From contig VEFU01000007.1 in assembly GCA_007679095.1 (NCBI GenBank), forward strand, positions 1-64,000: a DNA stretch of 64,000 nt. The letters run 5' to 3'. Under the pieces are notes generated by a model. That model did no database searches and was not told where the DNA came from. It saw only the letters and a list, made by a program, of their open reading frames with translations. The translations under genes were made by a program, and so were the position numbers. This stretch comes from Paenibacillus bovis. Lineage in GTDB: Bacteria > Bacillota > Bacilli > Bacillales > Bacillaceae_C. Below, in pieces: positions 10,378 through 21,048 of this stretch (its first letter is position 1; each line of letters begins with the position of its first letter).

Positions 10378-11069
10378 TTCGAGGCATCCTCTTCTCTTGC
10401 CATGTATCCTTGTCCAACTTTTGTTTCAATATATTGACCAAGATTAATTTCTTCTAGTCGTTTTCTTAATCGGTTCACATTTACTGTTAAGGTATTGTCG
10501 CTTACAAAACGTTCATCATCCCATAAACTTTTGATAAGTTTCTCGCGGCTGACGATTTGGTTCGCATGCTCGATTAGGTTTTTTAAAATAAACATTTCAT
10601 TTTTCGTCAACTCTATCTTGCCGACCTTATTTTGCACGGTATTCTTTACGTAATCTACAGAAGCTCCATTCCAAACTTTCAGTTGAATTTGATGCTCAAG
10701 ACTATAGTTGTACACTCGCCTTAGGATTGCCTGAATCTTTGCAATGAGTACATCAAAATGAAACGGCTTCTGTACAAAATCATCTGCTCCAAGCTGCATG
10801 GACATAACCATATCTGTCGGATGGTCTCTAGATGATAGAAAAATTATGGGAACCATTGAATACGTTCGAATCATACGACACCAGTAAAAACCATCATACT
10901 TCGGTAATTGAATATCAATAATGACAAGATCTGGCTGAATAGTCGAAAACTCCTTCATCACGTTGTTAAAATCCTCAACACCATACACATCGTACGACCA
11001 TTGTGAAAGCCGTTCCTTCATTTCTTTATATAACGTAATTTCATCTTCAACTAACAGGATTTTAAACAC
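10374..11069 (-). CDS. Bce-type OmpR-family response regulator
   Basis: 231 aa. Receiver domain with acid pocket E8/D9, phospho-acceptor D52 and K101, then a winged-helix domain ending in the recognition-helix segment LTVNVNRLRKRLEEI. It pairs with the overlapping downstream kinase and should activate the ABC genes through the palindrome at 9355-9382. GTG start after a weak AATGGTGAT ribosome site. A TATAAT -10 element is visible on the minus strand at 11128-11133. Confidence 0.92.
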   Translation of the reverse strand: MFKILLVEDEITLYKEMKERLSQWSYDVYGVEDFNNVMKEFSTIQPDLVIIDIQLPKYDGFYWCRMIRTYSMVPIIFLSSRDHPTDMVMSMQLGADDFVQKPFHFDVLIAKIQAILRRVYNYSLEHQIQLKVWNGASVDYVKNTVQNKVGKIELTKNEMFILKNLIEHANQIVSREKLIKSLWDDERFVSDNTLTVNVNRLRKRLEEINLGQYIETKVGQGYMAREEDASK

Positions 11070-11293
11070 AATATCACCATTTCTTTCAGTTGGACATTCC
11101 GACGAGACTATGTCCTATAATACTTTTATTATACCAAATGAAAGTTGGTAATTTTAATCTATCTTTCAATAATGTTTCTTTAAGCTATACAATACTTAAA
11201 ATAAAGAATTTTTATTATCAATATTTCTCCTATTAATAATTTTAAAAGGGAATTCCTCTAATTCAAATCGAATAGTTCCTGTTATATATTTAT

Positions 11294-11334
11294 GTAAAAA
11301 AATAACCCTCCAAACTTAAGTCTGTTCGGAGGGT
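11294..11334 (-). terminator. Intrinsic terminator of the penicillin-binding protein gene
   Basis: On the minus strand ACCCTCCGAAC pairs with GTTTGGAGGGT and is followed by TATTTTTTT. It begins a few nt after the stop at 11340. Confidence 0.9.
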
Positions 11335-11339
11335 AAATG

Positions 11340-14249
11340 TTAATCTTCTATATCTTCTGTATTGCCATGTTCTCCACGATTGTTTCCATTTTCATTTCCA
11401 TTGTTGCCTCTGTTCTCATTATTACCGTTATTTCCTCTATTGTCGTTATTTCCATTATTTTTATCTTCATCTTTCCCTTTATCATCGTCAGGGTTTGTCG
11501 GTTCAACTGTTTCTTCTTCACCAACAACATTAGATGGTGCTGATTCAGTACCAGCGATGTCAACTGCAACAACGTAGTAACGACCTTTTCCTCCATTGAA
11601 AGCAAGATCTGCGTCAGCAGTAATTGCTGCTAGTTTGTCTCCAGCTTCAGAATATACTCGGTAACCAACTACATCTTTACTAGAGGAAGGTTCCCATTTG
11701 ATTTTGCCATCCTGAACTGACGCTTTCACAGTAGCAGGTGCTGAGCCATCATCCTCTATTTTGGCATCTGCAACAAAGATGTCTTTCCACTTGTTATCTT
11801 TTGGAATTATTTGAGAAAAGTCTTTTACATAACCTAGTGAAATTTCTTTAATAAATTCCGGATCTATTAACATTCCTGGCTTCGTAAATTCTTCTGGTGT
11901 AGACGGGAGTGCCATGTATTTCTTATGGCCAATCGCTACATAGCGACCATTCCCTAGCACATCATCTGCTTTATCAGGAACGAATTTCGCGTTGAAAATG
12001 TCAGTGTTAATAAGACCAGCTTTCGTACAAGCATCCGATGGCAACATACCCGAAACGGAACAATATGATCTATTGACAATTCCACCAGGCATTTTAAAGC
12101 GCTCTTCCCCATTGACTATTTCTGGAGCTACTTCATGTGCTGCATTCATTAAATTTGCCCATATTTGATAATTTCGGAAGCTCTCGCTATTTCCTGGAAC
12201 TGTTAGGCTTCTATTCGATCCATATCCAATCCATGTTCCAAATGTAACATTTGGATTAGAAGCAACAAGCCATGAATCCCTCGCTTGATTGGATGTACCA
12301 GTTTTACCAGCTAAATCTGTTTTAAAATTTAACATACCTGGTATAGCTGTTGCAGTACCGTATTTAAATACGTCTCGCATAACATCTAGCATTAAATAGG
12401 CTGTTTGTGGACTGAACACATCCACAGGCTCCACCTTATGTTCATAAACAACATTACCATCTTTGTCTGTAATTTTATCAATCATGTAAGCATCCACAAA
12501 TTTACCACCATTGGCAAAGGTAGTGTATGCATTCGTGTTTTCTTCAACAGTTACACCATTTGTCATACCACCAAGAGCAAGTGATGGATACGTATACTCC
12601 TCTGGTGTTACACTCGTAAAGCCCATTTTTTCTAAGTATTTTGCAGGCTTTTGATCTAAAATCCTCATATATGTTGCAACTGCAGAGGCATTATATGATT
12701 TTGCCAGTGCATACCTAGTTGTAATAAGCCCGTAAAATCTTCCTACAGAAAAGTTATTTGGCGTATAAGGCTTTGCACCAGGAATCGGAATCTCATATGG
12801 TAAATCAGCTACGATTGATCCCGGTGCAGCAGCTCCTAGCTCGTATGCTGGTGCATAAACAAGTAATGGCTTCATTGTAGAACCATTTGGACGTTTTGCA
12901 TCTGTAGCGTGATTCATTTGCTCTAATTCAAAATCACGTCCACCAATAAAACTCAAAATTTTCCCAGTGCTATTTTCAATCATAATCCCACCAATTTGCA
13001 CCGGATCATCTACAGTTTCAATTTCTCCAGTTTCAGGATTTTTTCTTTTTGTTTTATATGTTGGTCCATAATTTTTATAAGCATCTTTCGTTTTCTGGTG
13101 TATATCATATATTTCTTTTTTAATTGTTGAATGGATATTATACCCATTTTGGCGTATATCTCGGTTTGCTAATGTCGAATACTTCTCATATAACTTATTA
13201 TCCGCATCTAGATCTTCCTTTGTATATCCATCTTGTTCCGCAAGTACATATGTCATCACTTTGACTGCTCTTTTTTCTATTTCAAAAGTTAAGGCTGGAT
13301 ATTTTTCAAAGGTTCTAGGTTGTTTCGGAATAAAATCTTTCGTTATATCATATTTTATTGCTTCTTGGTATTCTTCCTCTGTTATATATCCCTCTCGCAA
13401 CATTCTACTCAAAACAGTTTTCATTCTGTTAAGCCCAGGCTCTAAATATTCAGCATCCTTTACTTCACCTTTATTTGTAAAAGGTGTATATCTGAATGGA
13501 CTTTGTGGCAAACCAGCTATAAAGGCAGATTGTGGTAAATTCAAATCCTTTGCATCGATTCCAAAGATTCCCCTTGCTGCAGCTTGTACACCACCAATAT
13601 TTTGCCCAGATGAGTTACGACCGAATGTCGAAACATTTAAATACGCTTCTAAAATCTCGTCTTTTTCCATAAACCGTTCTACACGAAGTGCAAGGAGTAC
13701 TTCTTTAGCTTTTCGATCAAAGGAAACTTCATTTGTTAATATTTGGTTTTTAATTAATTGCTGTGTTAATGTACTTCCACCTGATTGAATAGCTGAATTA
13801 GTAAATTCCTGAAATACGGCACGGAATAAAGCCTTTGGTACAACACCATTATGATCATAAAAATATTCATCTTCTGTAGCAATTACTGCATTTTTCAGAT
13901 GTTCTGATACATCTTCAATTGCAACTTCAACCCGGTCAATGTCGGATCGCAACTTACCCAATGGTTTATTATCAGCAAAATATAAAGTCGAGGTTTCTTC
14001 ATATTGATAAATATTTTTTACCATTGATTCTTCTGCTCTTACTTTTTCATCTTTCACTAGAGATGCAAAATAACCTGCACCCACTCCGCCTACAAAAGCA
14101 CCGCCAATTAACCCTACAATAACGAGTAACAAAACAAGATTCCAAACGACTCCGTATGTAATACGTAATCCTTTGACAACTCGCTTATATCGAAGTGTTG
14201 AAATAGATGATTTCAACCTCTCCCAACTTTTATTCCAATTTATATTCAT
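11340..14249 (-). CDS. Class A penicillin-binding protein 1A family (transglycosylase/transpeptidase)
   Basis: 969 aa bifunctional peptidoglycan synthase. Cytoplasmic start, one membrane anchor (about 35-60), GT51 transglycosylase with catalytic E126 in ATEDEYFYDHNG, then a transpeptidase with S457-T-M-K460, SYN at 518-520 and KTGT at 649-652. A C-terminal fibronectin-III-like domain (about 835-910) precedes a 50-residue Asn/Gly/Asp/Glu tail of low complexity, as in B. subtilis PonA, which is 914 aa. It is monocistronic, upstream of and divergent from tyrS. The tail probably faces the wall; its function is unknown. Confidence 0.92.
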   Translation of the reverse strand: MNINWNKSWERLKSSISTLRYKRVVKGLRITYGVVWNLVLLLVIVGLIGGAFVGGVGAGYFASLVKDEKVRAEESMVKNIYQYEETSTLYFADNKPLGKLRSDIDRVEVAIEDVSEHLKNAVIATEDEYFYDHNGVVPKALFRAVFQEFTNSAIQSGGSTLTQQLIKNQILTNEVSFDRKAKEVLLALRVERFMEKDEILEAYLNVSTFGRNSSGQNIGGVQAAARGIFGIDAKDLNLPQSAFIAGLPQSPFRYTPFTNKGEVKDAEYLEPGLNRMKTVLSRMLREGYITEEEYQEAIKYDITKDFIPKQPRTFEKYPALTFEIEKRAVKVMTYVLAEQDGYTKEDLDADNKLYEKYSTLANRDIRQNGYNIHSTIKKEIYDIHQKTKDAYKNYGPTYKTKRKNPETGEIETVDDPVQIGGIMIENSTGKILSFIGGRDFELEQMNHATDAKRPNGSTMKPLLVYAPAYELGAAAPGSIVADLPYEIPIPGAKPYTPNNFSVGRFYGLITTRYALAKSYNASAVATYMRILDQKPAKYLEKMGFTSVTPEEYTYPSLALGGMTNGVTVEENTNAYTTFANGGKFVDAYMIDKITDKDGNVVYEHKVEPVDVFSPQTAYLMLDVMRDVFKYGTATAIPGMLNFKTDLAGKTGTSNQARDSWLVASNPNVTFGTWIGYGSNRSLTVPGNSESFRNYQIWANLMNAAHEVAPEIVNGEERFKMPGGIVNRSYCSVSGMLPSDACTKAGLINTDIFNAKFVPDKADDVLGNGRYVAIGHKKYMALPSTPEEFTKPGMLIDPEFIKEISLGYVKDFSQIIPKDNKWKDIFVADAKIEDDGSAPATVKASVQDGKIKWEPSSSKDVVGYRVYSEAGDKLAAITADADLAFNGGKGRYYVVAVDIAGTESAPSNVVGEEETVEPTNPDDDKGKDEDKNNGNNDNRGNNGNNENRGNNGNENGNNRGEHGNTEDIED

Positions 14250-14394
14250 TCATTTATTCCCCCTAAAAATCATTCCTATTATAGCATACTTACATAGGTT
14301 GTCAGAAAAAATTTCAAACGCTATTTGACAATCATCTTTAATTATGTTTAAAATACGATATATTATTGAATAATTTTAACTTTGATAGGAATTA

Positions 14395-15926
<1,532 letters not shown>

Positions 15927-15958
15927 GGCATTTTAACAAACCTAAATAGTATATGAAC

Positions 15959-15996
15959 AAAGGTATAATTCTCTTAATCAGAATTATACCTTTTAT
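15959..15996 (+). terminator. tyrS terminator
   Basis: Perfect 14-bp stem AAAGGTATAATTCT / AGAATTATACCTTT with TTTT after it, 33 nt beyond the tyrS stop. Confidence 0.9.
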
Positions 15997-16066
15997 TCTG
16001 TACACTTGTTCATCTACTGCAAGAACTAATATAATTGTCCGCCTCTGAAGGAGGTATACTTAATTA

Positions 16067-16708
16067 ATGAAACATAATAAGACATATCATTCAAAAGAAG
16101 TTAGAACAATAAATGGTCCCCTCCATATTGAAGGTCCTATTACAACAGACCTGTTATCTTCTTTAGATTTTCACGAAGACTTAACAGCATTTCGACCTGC
16201 CAAGCTACAACATAAAGCCCTCATTGAGATATCTAAGCTACCGGAAGGAAGAATCATAATAGCTAGAAATGATAATCAAATCGTAGGTTATGTAACTTTT
16301 CTATATCCCCATCCACTTGAAAGATGGTCTCATGGAAAAATGAAGGATTTAATAGAGCTTGGTGCAATTGAAGTTATCCCCTTTTTTAGAGCTTCAGGAG
16401 TTGGAAAATCCTTATTATCTGTTTCCATGATGGATGAAGCAATGGAGAACTATATAATTATCTCTACTGAATATCATTGGCATTGGGATTTACAAGGAAC
16501 TAACTTAACGATATGGCAATATCGAAAAATGATGGAAAAGTTGATGCATCATGGTGGTTTGCGTTTATGTGAGACAGATGACCCTGAAATCACGTCCCAT
16601 CCAGCTAATTGTTTAATGGTAAGAGTAGGTAAAAAAGTTCCTAGAGAATCACTTCAACAATTCCATCGTCTTAGATTCATGCATCAGTATAGTAAAGATT
16701 TGAACTAA
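16067..16708 (+). CDS. acuA: AcuA-type protein acetyltransferase
   Basis: 213 aa GNAT-fold protein, collinear with B. subtilis AcuA (about 210 aa), which acetylates and inactivates acetyl-CoA synthetase AcsA. Shared landmarks include HKTYHS near the start, DLTAFRP, LPEGRIIIARN, GYVTFLYPHPLERW, IELGAIEV and the C-terminal SHPANCLM. ATG follows GAAGGAGGT. In B. subtilis it heads acuABC; here no acuB or acuC follows and the gene runs convergently into ccpA. Confidence 0.9.
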   Translation: MKHNKTYHSKEVRTINGPLHIEGPITTDLLSSLDFHEDLTAFRPAKLQHKALIEISKLPEGRIIIARNDNQIVGYVTFLYPHPLERWSHGKMKDLIELGAIEVIPFFRASGVGKSLLSVSMMDEAMENYIIISTEYHWHWDLQGTNLTIWQYRKMMEKLMHHGGLRLCETDDPEITSHPANCLMVRVGKKVPRESLQQFHRLRFMHQYSKDLN

Positions 16709-16721
16709 ATCACTTACATTC

Positions 16722-16780
16722 AAAAAAATAACGGGCACAGATAAATTGCACACTGTACACCGCCCGTTATTTCCTTATTT
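16722..16780. terminator. Bidirectional terminator between acuA and ccpA
   Basis: AATAACGGGC (16727-16736) pairs with GCCCGTTATT (16762-16771). A-rich sequence on the left and T-rich on the right allow action in both directions. It overlaps the end of ccpA. Confidence 0.85.
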
Positions 16781-17773
16781 TGTTGTTGATCTAAATTCAA
16801 TTCGATGTGGCAATATAACTTTATTTTCATCCACTTTTTCTTTGTTCATAAATTTTGTTAATAAGCGCATCGCTACAGCACCAATGTCATATAAAGGTTG
16901 CACTATAGAGGAGAGCTGAGGTCTCACCATTAACGTAAGTCTTGTATCATCAGATGAAATTACTTCTAAATCATCTGGAATAGACAACCCTTGATCTTGC
17001 GCACCATGCATTATACCTAATGCCATTTCATCATTACCAGCTAATACTGCTGTTGGTTTTTCATCTAATTCTGTTAATTTTGCCCAAGTTTCGATACCAG
17101 AATCGTAAGTATCATCACCTTCAATGACATAATCCTCACGATATTCAAGCCCTGCCTTTTCTAACGCTTCTTTATATCCTGTAAGCTTTTCATCCTGATT
17201 AATAGAATTATGAAGAGGTCCAATCGCATATGCTATTTTCGTATGACCTTTCTCGATAAAGGAAGAAACAGCGTCAAATGCAGCTTGTCTATAATCAATA
17301 TTGACAGACGGGATTACACCTGATTGTTCCATCGTACCTGCTAATACAATTGGTACTGGAGAGCGTTTAAATTCCTCAATATGCTTATCCGTTATATTTC
17401 CACCCATAAATAGTATGCCGTCTACTTGTTTTCCAAGCATATTATTTAATAACAACATTTCTTTATTTAAGTTTTGATCAGAGTTACTTAGAATAATATT
17501 GTATTTATACATTGTAGCTATATCATCTATTCCTCGAGCAAGTTCAGCATAAAGGATATTTGATATATCAGGAATAATTACACCAACAGTGGTTGTTTTC
17601 TTACTAGCTAGTCCACGTGCCACTGCATTAGGTCGATATTCAAGTCGATCAATCACTTCTAATACTTTCTTACGGGTTGCGGGTTTAACATTAGGATTAC
17701 CATTCACTACTCTTGAAACAGTTGCCATAGAAACATTAGCTTCTCTAGCAACGTCATAAATAGTAATATTCAT
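16775..17773 (-). CDS. ccpA: Catabolite control protein A
   Basis: 332 aa LacI/GalR-family regulator. The N-terminal helix-turn-helix ([22 protein letters not shown]) and hinge helix ([18 protein letters not shown]) are those of CcpA, followed by a periplasmic-binding-like effector domain. It binds cre sites together with phosphorylated HPr. ATG at 17773 is 10 nt from AGGAG; an in-frame GTG nine bases upstream is too close to that site. B. subtilis CcpA is 334 aa. Confidence 0.95.
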   Translation of the reverse strand: MNITIYDVAREANVSMATVSRVVNGNPNVKPATRKKVLEVIDRLEYRPNAVARGLASKKTTTVGVIIPDISNILYAELARGIDDIATMYKYNIILSNSDQNLNKEMLLLNNMLGKQVDGILFMGGNITDKHIEEFKRSPVPIVLAGTMEQSGVIPSVNIDYRQAAFDAVSSFIEKGHTKIAYAIGPLHNSINQDEKLTGYKEALEKAGLEYREDYVIEGDDTYDSGIETWAKLTELDEKPTAVLAGNDEMALGIMHGAQDQGLSIPDDLEVISSDDTRLTLMVRPQLSSIVQPLYDIGAVAMRLLTKFMNKEKVDENKVILPHRIEFRSTTK

Positions 17774-18009
17774 TCCATTCACACTCCTAAATTAACATCA
17801 AATTTATATGGTTAATTTACCTGTTCCTTCTTAGTATTGCTTCACATCATCATAAGATACAGCAAAACCTTCTGCAAACTTCACTTAAATTCGACAATTT
17901 TCTCAAAATTTAGTGATTTGTTTCACAATCATTATTAAAGAATTGGGAAAAGGAAGCAAGTAATTCCTAGAAGATTCTACTAACAATGTAATTCCAGAAA
18001 CCTTCTTAT

Positions 18010-18039
18010 ACTATAATAACAGAAAAACTTAATTTGTAA
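18010..18039 (-). promoter_or_regulatory. Candidate sigma-A promoter for ccpA
   Basis: On the minus strand TTACAA and TATAGT are separated by 18 nt, about 235 nt upstream of ccpA. The 17774-18077 gap otherwise holds only AT-rich sequence with no open frame I would call. Confidence 0.35.
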
Positions 18040-18077
18040 TAATATTCCTGCTCATTTAAAGGAATTTTTTAAATACA

Positions 18078-18106
18078 ATAAACAGGTAGCATTTTTTGCT
18101 ACCTGT
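18078..18106 (-). terminator. Hairpin terminator after ytxH
   Basis: ACAGGTAGC (18082-18090) pairs with GCTACCTGT (18098-18106) around an ATTTTTT loop, 17 nt after the ytxH stop; the minus-strand T-tract is broken (TTTATTGTATTT). Confidence 0.7.
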
Positions 18107-18122
18107 AATATAACATCAGCTA

Positions 18123-18557
18123 TTATGATTGTTTAACAAATTCAGCTTCATTAGATACAGTTGCATTATTGATTTCTTCCGCAACTTCATTATCTACCTC
18201 TGCGAGTTCAGCTGCTTCTTCCGATTGATCTTGATTATCGGATTTCTTTACAGTACTTTTCAATTGTTCTGCTTTCGCTTTAACTACATCTTTCACATTT
18301 GTGCCTGTTTCCATTGCTACTTGACGAAGATGTGCTGTTTTTTCTTTCGCTGTTGCAGAAATTTCTGTCCCTTTTTCCATGACGGTTTCCTTCCATTCGC
18401 CTGATTTATCCTTTATTGTACTAACTTGTGTATTAATATCGCTTCTAAGTTCTTTACCGGACTTTGGAGCCAACAAAAGTGCTGTTGCAGCCCCCACAAT
18501 ACTACCGACAATAACACCAGTTAAAAAATTTGTAGATCCATTTTGATTATTACTCAT
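18123..18557 (-). CDS. ytxH: YtxH-family protein
   Basis: 144 aa. N-terminal hydrophobic glycine-rich helix FLTGVIVGSIVGAATALLLAPKSGKELR (typical YtxH domain, split here only by its known LLAPKSG end), followed by a long charged, helix-forming tail with an acidic end (EEAAELAEVDNEVAEEINN). In B. subtilis ytxH is in the sigma-B-controlled ytxGHJ group. Here it follows ytxG by 38 nt and ytxJ is not evident. Function unknown; likely a membrane-anchored stress protein. Confidence 0.85.
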   Translation of the reverse strand: MSNNQNGSTNFLTGVIVGSIVGAATALLLAPKSGKELRSDINTQVSTIKDKSGEWKETVMEKGTEISATAKEKTAHLRQVAMETGTNVKDVVKAKAEQLKSTVKKSDNQDQSEEAAELAEVDNEVAEEINNATVSNEAEFVKQS

Positions 18558-18595
18558 TTTTCCTCATCCTCCAATAATGTATTGTTCAAAATATA

Positions 18596-19084
18596 TTAAC
18601 CACGACCTGTTTCTAGTTGGTGTGATGTAACTGTTGAATCAGTATTTACATTTTTTCTTCCTTTGGTTGAATGATTTTTTTCCCTAAACCATTTATCCCT
18701 GATTTCCTTCACAATGGCTGTCCACTGAACTACTTGTCCAACCTTATCTTGATTTTTCTCAATCGAAGTAGCAACAGATGATGTTACTCTTTTTAACGTG
18801 TTGTTTAGCTCTTGCACCGTATTTCCTACATCCTGTACAGCAGTTACAACTGTTTCTAGTTTTTCTGCTTTGCCTTGGAAATCCTCTGCTAGTGCATTCG
18901 TTTTATGTAACAGAATGGTTGTTTCTCCTGTTACTCCTTGTAATTGTTTTTCAAGTCCGTCTAGTGTGTGTGAAACACTTTCTAACGTGCCTTTCATTGC
19001 TTTTAACGTTTTAATTAGACTAATTACAAGTATGAAAAATGCTATAGCGATTAAAGCTACACTTAAATATAAAATTATTTCCAT
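18596..19084 (-). CDS. ytxG: DUF948 family protein YtxG
   Basis: 162 aa from ATG 19084. One N-terminal transmembrane helix (ILYLSVALIAIAFFILVISL), then a coiled coil with heptad pattern (about 30-120) and a basic C-terminal tail. The ATG lies 9 nt after GGAGGTG; the open frame extends 33 nt upstream but that part contains the ribosome site. It is the first gene of the ytxGH pair downstream of murC. Molecular role unknown. Confidence 0.85.
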   Translation of the reverse strand: MEIILYLSVALIAIAFFILVISLIKTLKAMKGTLESVSHTLDGLEKQLQGVTGETTILLHKTNALAEDFQGKAEKLETVVTAVQDVGNTVQELNNTLKRVTSSVATSIEKNQDKVGQVVQWTAIVKEIRDKWFREKNHSTKGRKNVNTDSTVTSHQLETGRG

Positions 19085-19287
19085 CCTTTGCAACACCTCC
19101 AAATCTGTCAATTCCACTTTACCCTTTTCACTTAAAAGATAAACAACTTTTAGATATACTTCTACATAAACTCTGATTTTCCTGCATTTTTACACTAAAA
19201 TATGAAAATGGTCGGAATATGTATTTATGTTTATCTTTTTATTTCAGTCCTATTCATAGTGTCTTATGTACTTACCACCATAAGAAA

Positions 19288-19354
19288 AGAAGAGGAAGCC
19301 ATTATCTTGGTCTATATTTGTGAAACCAAAGAAATAATGGTTAACCTCTTTTTC
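19288..19354. terminator. Long hairpin between murC and ytxG
   Basis: AAGAGG...CCATTAT pairs with AATAATGG...CCTCTTTTT over about 65 nt. It begins just after the murC stop and probably ends that transcript; the T-run is stronger on the plus strand. Confidence 0.6.
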
Positions 19355-19362
19355 TACATGTA

Positions 19363-20682
19363 TTATTGAGCTTTTTTCAATTGTTGCCTTAATAAATCTT
19401 CATATGCTGATTGAAATTTTTGAATATCTCCAGCACCCATAAATAGTAGGATTCCTTTATTTTGCATCAATAATGGAGATGTATCTTCTTCCACTATTAA
19501 CTCTGCACCAGGTATTTTATTCTTTAAATCATTCACTGTCAGTGTGCCATTAATTTCTCGAGCAGATCCAAATATTTCACATAAATATACCTTATCTGCT
19601 CCTCTTAGACTGTCTGCAAAATCATCCAAGAACGTTTGGGTTCTTGAATACGTATGTGGCTGAAACACTGCAACAATTGGCCTATTAGGATACTTTTGAC
19701 GTGCAGCATTAATTGTTGCCTTAATCTCAACAGGGTGGTGTGCATAATCATCCACTAGTACTTGATTTCCAACCTTCTTCTCTGTAAACCTTCTTTTTAC
19801 ACCTTGAAATGTTTTTAAGTATCTCTTTACGACATTTGTGTTTATATCTTCATAATGACAAAGAGCGATTACGGATAATGCATTTAAAACATTATGATCT
19901 CCAAAGGAAGGTATTTCAAATGTGTCATGAAAATCATTACGAACATATACATCAAATTTTGTTCCAGATGAAGATGTCTGTAGATTTCGTGCTTGGAAAT
20001 CATTCCGTTCACTAAAACCATAAAATATCACAGGAACTTCTGCTTGGATTTTTTGTAAATGCTCGTCATCACCATAGGCAATAATTGCCTTATTTACCTG
20101 CATCGCCATTTGTTGAAAAGCTGAGAATACATCCTCAATATTTGAAAAATAATCTGGATGATCGAAATCGATATTCGTCATAATCGCATAATCTGGAGAA
20201 TAGGACAGAAAATGGCGACGATACTCACATGCTTCAAAAACAAAGTACTCAGAGTCCTTTATCCCTTTACCAGTACCGTCACCGATTAAATAGGATGTTG
20301 GTTTCGCTCCTCCCATCACATGTGAAAGTAAACCTGTGGTTGACGTTTTTCCATGAGATCCTGTTACAGCAATACTTGTAAATTTCTTCATTAAATCCCC
20401 TAAAAATGCGTGATATCTTACAATAGGAATATTTCTATTTCTCGCTTCTTCAATTTCTTCATGTGTATCAGGAAAAGCATTCCCAGCTATTACTGTCATA
20501 CCTTCTTTTATATTTTCTCGTTGAAAAGGTAAAATAGTTATATTCAAATTTTCAAGTGCTGCTTGGGTAAAAAAGTATTTTTCCACATCGGAACCTTGTA
20601 CTTTATATCCCATATCGTGAAGAATTTGCGCTAGTGCACTCATTCCAGATCCTTTGATACCTACGAAATGGTATACTGTCAT
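19363..20682 (-). CDS. murC: UDP-N-acetylmuramate--L-alanine ligase
   Basis: 439 aa cytoplasmic Mur ligase that adds L-Ala to UDP-MurNAc. N-terminal [13 protein letters not shown] nucleotide-sugar loop, ATP loop [11 protein letters not shown], central-domain segments [10 protein letters not shown] and [12 protein letters not shown], and [12 protein letters not shown] in the third domain. ATG 20682 follows GGAGGttcgatt; the open frame runs nine codons further upstream but those precede the ribosome site. Order murC-ytxG-ytxH matches B. subtilis. Confidence 0.96.
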   Translation of the reverse strand: MTVYHFVGIKGSGMSALAQILHDMGYKVQGSDVEKYFFTQAALENLNITILPFQRENIKEGMTVIAGNAFPDTHEEIEEARNRNIPIVRYHAFLGDLMKKFTSIAVTGSHGKTSTTGLLSHVMGGAKPTSYLIGDGTGKGIKDSEYFVFEACEYRRHFLSYSPDYAIMTNIDFDHPDYFSNIEDVFSAFQQMAMQVNKAIIAYGDDEHLQKIQAEVPVIFYGFSERNDFQARNLQTSSSGTKFDVYVRNDFHDTFEIPSFGDHNVLNALSVIALCHYEDINTNVVKRYLKTFQGVKRRFTEKKVGNQVLVDDYAHHPVEIKATINAARQKYPNRPIVAVFQPHTYSRTQTFLDDFADSLRGADKVYLCEIFGSAREINGTLTVNDLKNKIPGAELIVEEDTSPLLMQNKGILLFMGAGDIQKFQSAYEDLLRQQLKKAQ

Positions 20683-20788
20683 AATCGAACCTCCAACTTC
20701 GGCTGTCATTTTTATAATATGATTTTACGTTAGATTTGCTAAATCACTATGTTTTATTATTCATTATTATTTTCTGAGAATTAATTTG

Positions 20789-20825
20789 TATGTAAAAACA
20801 TGAATATGTTTTTACATATTTTTTT
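20789..20825 (+). other. Perfect 13-bp hairpin with T-run in the murC-sftA gap
   Basis: TATGTAAAAACAT (20789-20801), GAAT loop, ATGTTTTTACATA (20806-20818), then T7. The T-run is on the plus strand, opposite to both flanking genes, so it would end an antisense or unannotated plus-strand transcript, or act as a minus-strand RNA structure. The rest of 20683-21048 is AT-rich, with a short GGTAGCTACC palindrome near 21021 and no convincing gene. Confidence 0.55.
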
Positions 20826-21048
20826 CGTATTCTGCCATTATATCATTTATTAAGATCGAATGCCTAATAGTTGTAATTACTGCCAACCAGATGGATAAAG
20901 TCTTTCAGGCATAAAGATAACCTTATACAACATTATAGGCTTCTTGTGAATATATGTGCTTTTAACATGGTATTTTATTAGTTATCTAAGTATATACCCA
21001 TCCTTTGAAGCATTTACACGGTAGCTACCTTAAAGCTGATTAGCTTCA

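Noticed and set aside
11337-11577. Overlapping small frames opposite the end of the penicillin-binding protein gene
   Set aside because: They arise from the low-complexity Asn/Gly tail coding sequence.
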